From a virus: a DNA stretch of 42,963 bases. The notes under the pieces are model-generated. The model searched no databases. It saw only the letters and a list, made by a program, of their open reading frames with translations, and was not told where the DNA came from. Location: the IMG/VR virus record IMGVR_UViG_3300009177_001479, positions 1 to 42,963 of that record, one strand, 5' to 3'. Positions within the stretch are counted from its first letter, which is position 1, and every line of letters starts with the position of its first letter. The position numbers and the translations under genes were made by a program. This document shows positions 39,504 through 42,963 of the stretch, in pieces.

Positions 39504-40448
39504 ATGATCTATTCGCCATCGTTCTGCCGCCTGCTTACGGAGCTTGAGCAATTCCAGCTTCCGCCGCGCCGCAGAGTAGAAGCGGGCGATTGCGTGAAGG
39601 GGCGGGTGAAGGCTCAGGCGATCATCACCGCAACGGCAACCGGAGCGGTAGCCGTGCCACCCGTTCTAGGAACGATAAGCGCCACGATCAGCATGAGAGC
39701 CGTGCTACGCTCGCGCCAGCGCTCAATCCCGCTCAAGGTCAAGAAGCCCACTGAGTGGAGACCGTCCCGCCCCAAAGTGCCTCGCAAGGCGAAGGAGAGC
39801 CGCATTTCAGGCGAGGTGCTGCCTCGCCCGAAACGCTCGCAAGCCGCCATCGATGCCGCCGCTCAAAAAACACGGGCGCAGCGTGAGGCGAGAGTAGCCG
39901 CCCTCCTTCCACTTGTGGCGGAAGCTAGGGCTCAAGGAGCGGTCTTGCTCAAGGACATCTGCCTCTACCTCGATAGCGTCGGCCACAAACCCCAGCGAGG
40001 GAAGCGGTGGTCAACAGGCACTCTGTCATCAATGCTTCCCGGCGAGGATGACCGAAGGGCCAGAGAAGCCACCTTCGTGGCCTTAATCTCACAGGCAAGT
40101 GGCGAAGGGGCTGCGAACACCGCTGAGATTGCAGCTTGGCTCAACGATCAGGGGCATCGCACGATGCAGGATCGAGCTTGGACATCTGGCAACGTTTATA
40201 GCTTCATCAAAACGCGGCCTGAGTGCTGGAGCACCGCTGCGCTTTTGGTGCTAGTCCCCGGTAAAGACGAGCGTAAAGCGCGCGACGCCGCCATCATAAG
40301 CCTTGTTGAGCAAGCCCGCCGTGAGGGCGCTCAGTCCAATGGGGACATCGCTGTTTGGCTCAACGAGCGAGGGCACCGCACTACAAAGAACGTCCAGTGG
40401 ACCCGCTTCAATCTTCATTCCGTCCTCGCGCGCATCGGCGATGGCTAA
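39504..40448 (+). CDS. Protein with three tandem recombinase-type HTH repeats
   Basis: 314-residue protein. The first 120 residues are basic and low complexity. Then three tandem units of about 65 residues occur (about 131-177, 193-239, 253-309), each with a helical part and the pattern IAxWLNxxGHRTxxxxxWTxxNVxSxx or a close variant. This is the pattern of the DNA-binding segment that follows the catalytic domain in serine recombinases, for example SLNGIATALNERTIRTPRGG in the small recombinase here. A protein made only of three such units without a catalytic domain is unusual. AAGGAG precedes the ATG. The function is unknown; DNA binding is inferred. Confidence 0.75.
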   Translation: MIYSPSFCRLLTELEQFQLPPRRRVEAGDCVKGRVKAQAIITATATGAVAVPPVLGTISATISMRAVLRSRQRSIPLKVKKPTEWRPSRPKVPRKAKESRISGEVLPRPKRSQAAIDAAAQKTRAQREARVAALLPLVAEARAQGAVLLKDICLYLDSVGHKPQRGKRWSTGTLSSMLPGEDDRRAREATFVALISQASGEGAANTAEIAAWLNDQGHRTMQDRAWTSGNVYSFIKTRPECWSTAALLVLVPGKDERKARDAAIISLVEQARREGAQSNGDIAVWLNERGHRTTKNVQWTRFNLHSVLARIGDG

Positions 40449-40451
40449 ATA
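40446..40451 (+). promoter_or_regulatory. TAAATA late element of the virion-fibre-like gene
   Basis: TAAATA, then AAAGT, then ATG. Its first three bases are the stop codon of the repeat-protein gene. Confidence 0.7.
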
Positions 40452-40456
40452 AAAGT

Positions 40457-40828
40457 ATGAGCAAGATCACCGGCACCAACCTCGCAGCCCCCATCGTCCC
40501 TTACGATTCGGCAGATACCTACCCCACGCACATGGCGGCTCTCGGCAAGGGCGGCTGGCGCTCCGTCGCGAACATCGATGCCCGCAATGCCATCCCTGCT
40601 GATCGTCTGGAGGAGGGTGCCGCGTGCTATGTAAACGAGAACCGCACCCCGTATGTCTACCTGAGTGGCGTGTGGACCGAGTTCGCTGATGCTGATCGTA
40701 GCATTGTTGCTGCATTTGATGAGATCGCCACGCGCCTTGATGGCGAGACGATCCGAAACGCGACCGCGATCATCGGTATGCAGGCCATGATGGTAGGCAT
40801 GCGCAACGAGTTGAACGGCAAGCTGTGA
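40457..40828 (+). CDS. Virion / tail-fibre base-like protein, 123 residues
   Basis: 123-residue protein with MSKITGTNLAAPIVPYDSAD, GKGGWRSVANIDARNAIP, RLEEGAACYVNENRTPYVYL. This matches the recurring N-terminal module of phage fibre and baseplate proteins (GKGG-R-V, then R-A-I-P, then A-x-Y-V). It probably attaches to the virion. Its C-terminus is helical. It belongs to the late group with the neighbouring TAAATA genes. Confidence 0.75.
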   Translation: MSKITGTNLAAPIVPYDSADTYPTHMAALGKGGWRSVANIDARNAIPADRLEEGAACYVNENRTPYVYLSGVWTEFADADRSIVAAFDEIATRLDGETIRNATAIIGMQAMMVGMRNELNGKL

Positions 40829-40863
40829 GCCGAGACTATTGCGAGCGAGTTGAGCCCGCTGTA

Positions 40864-40869
40864 TAAATA
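40864..40869 (+). promoter_or_regulatory. Full TATAAATA element of the small RNA candidate
   Basis: TATAAATA (40862-40869) is the complete T4-like octamer, followed about 36 bases later by an intrinsic terminator and no coding frame. Confidence 0.7.
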
Positions 40870-40939
40870 AGAGTGTAGTGGTTCTCCACTTTTGCTCGAT
40901 ACCCGCCCCCTGAGTGAGTCCCCCACTCAGGGGGTTTTT
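40870..40939 (+). ncRNA. Candidate late small RNA of about 65-70 bases
   Basis: The RNA would start 5-6 bases after TATAAATA and end at the strong terminator CCCCCTGAGTG (40906-40916) / CACTCAGGGGG (40924-40934) with TTTTT. A short hairpin GTGG-TTCT-CCAC lies near its 5' end. No start codon with a ribosome site lies inside. The next gene has its own TAAATA directly after the terminator. Confidence 0.55.
40906..40939 (+). terminator. Strong intrinsic terminator
   Basis: An 11-bp perfect stem, CCCCCTGAGTG with CACTCAGGGGG, a 7-base loop and a TTTTT tract. Confidence 0.85.
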
Positions 40940-40941
40940 CG

Positions 40942-40947
40942 TAAATA
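40942..40947 (+). promoter_or_regulatory. TAAATA late element after the terminator
   Basis: TAAATA, then CGAT, then GTG. It sits 2 bases after the T tract of the terminator and sets the GTG start. Confidence 0.68.
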
Positions 40948-40951
40948 CGAT

Positions 40952-41245
40952 GTGCGCCTGATAGATCACCTCAACCACGACCTTGCGTGGGCGTCAGCCC
41001 GAAGTGAGCGGAAGGCGATCCGCCTCCAGTATTTTCGCGCTGCCGTAGAGACGATGATCAGCCGATCGCTCACCAGCCTCCCCAAGCCACGCGCACAGCG
41101 CATCAACCGCAAGCCGAATGATCCTGTGGTGATCGTGGGTTATGTCAATTTCTGGAACCGTCGCACCGACAATGAGCTAGCGGAGCTATTCGAGCACCTC
41201 GCCCCATACTTCACCCATCACACCAATCGCGGCACGCGGTTCTAG
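40952..41245 (+). CDS. Small basic late protein, 97 residues
   Basis: 97-residue helical basic protein (VRLIDHLNHDLAWASARSER, then RLQYFRAAVETMI). It starts with GTG, 4 bases after TAAATA; a longer frame would run through the terminator and is rejected. It overlaps the end of the integrase gene on the other strand, sharing the CTAG of both stops. No family was recognised. A small late protein, possibly head-related. Confidence 0.62.
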   Translation: MRLIDHLNHDLAWASARSERKAIRLQYFRAAVETMISRSLTSLPKPRAQRINRKPNDPVVIVGYVNFWNRRTDNELAELFEHLAPYFTHHTNRGTRF

Positions 41246-42963
41246 CCGCGAACCGGCTCGGCGATGGCGGCGAGCGTCTCCCGGATGCCGCTAAGGGTCA
41301 TCGGGTGGAGCTTGAGCGCATCGATCGTCTCGGCTTGCGGGAAGGTGAGCAGCTTATCCGCTCCATCGGGATTCGCATCGCTGAGATCGTATGAGCGCAG
41401 AAGGCTCCCATTCGCGAAGGTGTAGAGCTTCAAGCCTCCGCGCAACGTCACGCCGAAGGTCTTGTCGGGATGGAACTCAACCCGGTCGATCACTTGGCGA
41501 AGGGCGGCAGCGAGCTTGGCGCGCATATCGAAAAGCGCCTCGCCTTCGAGGGTTGCCATTTCATCCCGTAGGTTGCGGACAGCTACCCGGCGACCGTCCA
41601 GCGTGCTGCGCTTCGTAGCGCGCACGGTCTCTGACAGGCTAGCGATCTCTTCCTCGATCTTCGGCAGAGCGGCGCTGTAGCGCTGGACTGAGGTGTAGAG
41701 CATCGTCTTGAGTGCTTGGTCGTCCTCGCTCTCCCACTTGGCGAAGGCAGCGTTGAGGCGACGCTTGGTATCGTCGCGCTCCGCTTCCTTGCCAGCGAGC
41801 TTGATCGCGGCAACGCCCGCCTTGTTTGCCTCAGCATCACTGACCTTGATGTCGGTGACCCAATCGAGCACCGCCCGCTCAAGCTCGCCATAAGGGAAGC
41901 GAGCGTCGTTGCTGCAAACGTGGCCGCGACGATTGCCCGAGCAAGTGAGGAAGATCGATCCGGGGCTGGGGCGTTTGCCCTGTCGATCGCGATATTCCAT
42001 TACCCGCCCACATTGGCAGTGAGCGATACCGACGAAGATGTTGGGCACCTTGCCGGTGCGGCTTGGCGAAGCGCCGCAGTGGCGCTTGGCAATCTCGGCT
42101 TGTGCCCGGTAGAAAATCTCTTCCGAGACGACAGGCGGGAAATAGCCCTTGATGGGCTCGCCGATGGGGCGGCGAGGACCACCCACCTTCGTGCATAGTT
42201 GAAGCTCACCGATGGTGCGCCGGTCCTTTAGAAGTTCAGCGACCGCCGACATCCCCCAGCCATCCCCGTGCTTAAAGGGTGGCACGCCTCGCGCATTCAG
42301 GCGACGCGCGATAGCTTCCTTGCCAAGGCCCTCAACGCACATTTCGAAGATGTCGCGGACGATAGGCGCGCGGTCATTGAAGCGCCATTCACCGACCAGA
42401 GGCTCGCGAGGATCGTCAGGAATGAGATCGAGCCAGCCCGGACCTTGGCGAGTGAGCTTGCGCCGTCCGCCACCTTCTACTTCTGCACGCTTCTCGGCCC
42501 ACACCTCTTGCAGGCGATCAGCCTTGTCCTTGGACTCCCGGTGCCCCTTTGTGAGCGCCGCTTGAAGGGTGGTCATCAGTTCGGCGCGGTTGCGAAGGCG
42601 ATCGAGGCTGTAGACCATATCATCAACGAGCGAGACGACCGTGATCTCCGCGCCAATGATCTTCTGCACCATACCAAGCGCATCCCACGGGTTCTCACGT
42701 GAGAGCCGATCGATGTTCTCGACGATCAGATAGGAACCGCGCGCGATCTCGCCGCCTTCGATCTTGGCGAGAAAGGAAGCGAGCGCGCCCTTTTTCCGGT
42801 GAGCGCCTTTGTATGCGCTCAGTCCTGTATCACGCAGAGAACTGTCAAGAGTCAGCCCGTGCTCCGCTGCGTAGCGCTCCGACTTCCTCAACTGGCGACG
42901 CAAGGAGTCGCCCTTCAATTGCGCGGGCGTAGAGAACCGGATGTAGGAGTAGGCAGTCGTCAT
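41242..42963 (-). CDS. int: Large serine integrase
   Basis: 573-residue recombinase of the large serine type used for phage integration. The catalytic domain (about 1-160) has YIRFSTPAQLKGDSLRRQ with Ser11 as nucleophile and ENIDRLSREN. The Recombinase domain follows (about 180-300), then a zinc ribbon with HCQCGRVMEYRD and a distal cysteine pair (about 318-360), and a coiled coil (about 395-470) for synapsis. The ATG is the last codon of the window, so promoter and attP lie just outside. Convergent with the preceding 97-residue gene. Confidence 0.95.
   Translation of the reverse strand: MTTAYSYIRFSTPAQLKGDSLRRQLRKSERYAAEHGLTLDSSLRDTGLSAYKGAHRKKGALASFLAKIEGGEIARGSYLIVENIDRLSRENPWDALGMVQKIIGAEITVVSLVDDMVYSLDRLRNRAELMTTLQAALTKGHRESKDKADRLQEVWAEKRAEVEGGGRRKLTRQGPGWLDLIPDDPREPLVGEWRFNDRAPIVRDIFEMCVEGLGKEAIARRLNARGVPPFKHGDGWGMSAVAELLKDRRTIGELQLCTKVGGPRRPIGEPIKGYFPPVVSEEIFYRAQAEIAKRHCGASPSRTGKVPNIFVGIAHCQCGRVMEYRDRQGKRPSPGSIFLTCSGNRRGHVCSNDARFPYGELERAVLDWVTDIKVSDAEANKAGVAAIKLAGKEAERDDTKRRLNAAFAKWESEDDQALKTMLYTSVQRYSAALPKIEEEIASLSETVRATKRSTLDGRRVAVRNLRDEMATLEGEALFDMRAKLAAALRQVIDRVEFHPDKTFGVTLRGGLKLYTFANGSLLRSYDLSDANPDGADKLLTFPQAETIDALKLHPMTLSGIRETLAAIAEPVRG

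Noticed and set aside
3996-41245. TAAATA as a ribosome-binding element rather than a promoter
   Set aside because: It has no complementarity to the 3' end of 16S rRNA. Several copies lie 16 to 104 bases before the start with a separate Shine-Dalgarno, and one stands before a terminator with no gene, which fits a promoter better. Not fully excluded.
1-42963. tRNA genes
   Set aside because: No cloverleaf with a GTTCGAATCC-type T arm was found on either strand by eye; GGTTCGATCC at about 29300 lies in the recombinase gene end without matching arms.
1-42963. CRISPR arrays
   Set aside because: No regularly spaced short repeats. The repeats at 35045-35253 have unequal spacing and only two or three copies.
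42900-42963. attP beside the integrase
   Set aside because: The window ends at the integrase ATG, so the usual attP position lies outside and no core repeat can be tested.

Overview
The window looks like most of a temperate tailed bacteriophage (siphovirus type, long non-contractile tail) from an alphaproteobacterium, probably a sphingomonad. The evidence is the GC-rich sequence, a MucR/Ros-type regulator, a DUF6771-like small protein, and a complete head and tail module with a terminase and a large serine integrase. The window starts and ends exactly at start codons (GTG at base 1, integrase ATG at base 42963). It is therefore either a trimmed prophage or a phage genome opened between two divergent genes, and att sites cannot be seen. 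No replication genes, CI-like repressor, endolysin, tRNA gene or CRISPR array was recognised.

Layout. 1-3421 is an accessory arm: HARE-HTH protein, small proteins, an SRAP/YedK-type DNA-protein crosslinker, a zinc-ribbon protein and a membrane-anchored protein. 3422-30743 holds the late morphogenesis genes, almost all on the minus strand and so transcribed right to left: small terminase, large terminase, portal, head morphogenesis protein with a fused zincin-like domain, scaffold, major capsid, connector genes, tail terminator, tail tube, two tail chaperones joined by a -1 frameshift, tape measure, distal tail proteins, tail-tip protein, fibre-assembly-like protein and a holin/coiled-coil lysis pair. 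Single plus-strand cargo genes interrupt this block: a TIR-like or deoxyribosyltransferase-like protein, a PD-(D/E)XK protein, a C-terminal membrane-segment protein, an exported BamE-like protein and a polytopic membrane protein. A MucR-like regulator, a DUF559 nuclease, a NUMOD4 protein and a small serine recombinase also lie here. 31105-34947 is a plus-strand run of mostly unknown genes, including a HEPN-like and a DUF4238 protein. 34948-37533 holds repeats, an unknown minus-strand gene behind an attenuator, a small membrane protein and an HNH-AP2 endonuclease. 37534-41245 holds a DUF5131 (Gp37/Gp68) protein with a structured leader, extra virion genes, a three-repeat DNA-binding-like protein and a candidate small RNA. 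41242-42963 is the integrase.

Main observation. The hexamer TAAATA, the core of the T4 late promoter TATAAATA, occurs about 25 times in the sense orientation just upstream of late genes; I found no copy elsewhere by eye. In 16 cases the start codon lies only 4 or 5 nt after it, usually without a Shine-Dalgarno sequence, which predicts leaderless late mRNAs. In others an inverted repeat follows the hexamer, and in some its 3' arm contains the Shine-Dalgarno sequence. This suggests a T4-like late-transcription regulon in a genome otherwise unlike T4. No sigma factor that would read it was recognised in the window.

How the genes fit together. The terminases, portal, scaffold and capsid proteins make and fill the head. 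The connector, tail tube, tape measure and chaperones make the tail. The virion genes at 38968-41245 use the same promoter signal and so join the same late regulon. The plus-strand cargo genes lack TAAATA and are candidates for expression in the lysogen, for example for defence or superinfection exclusion.
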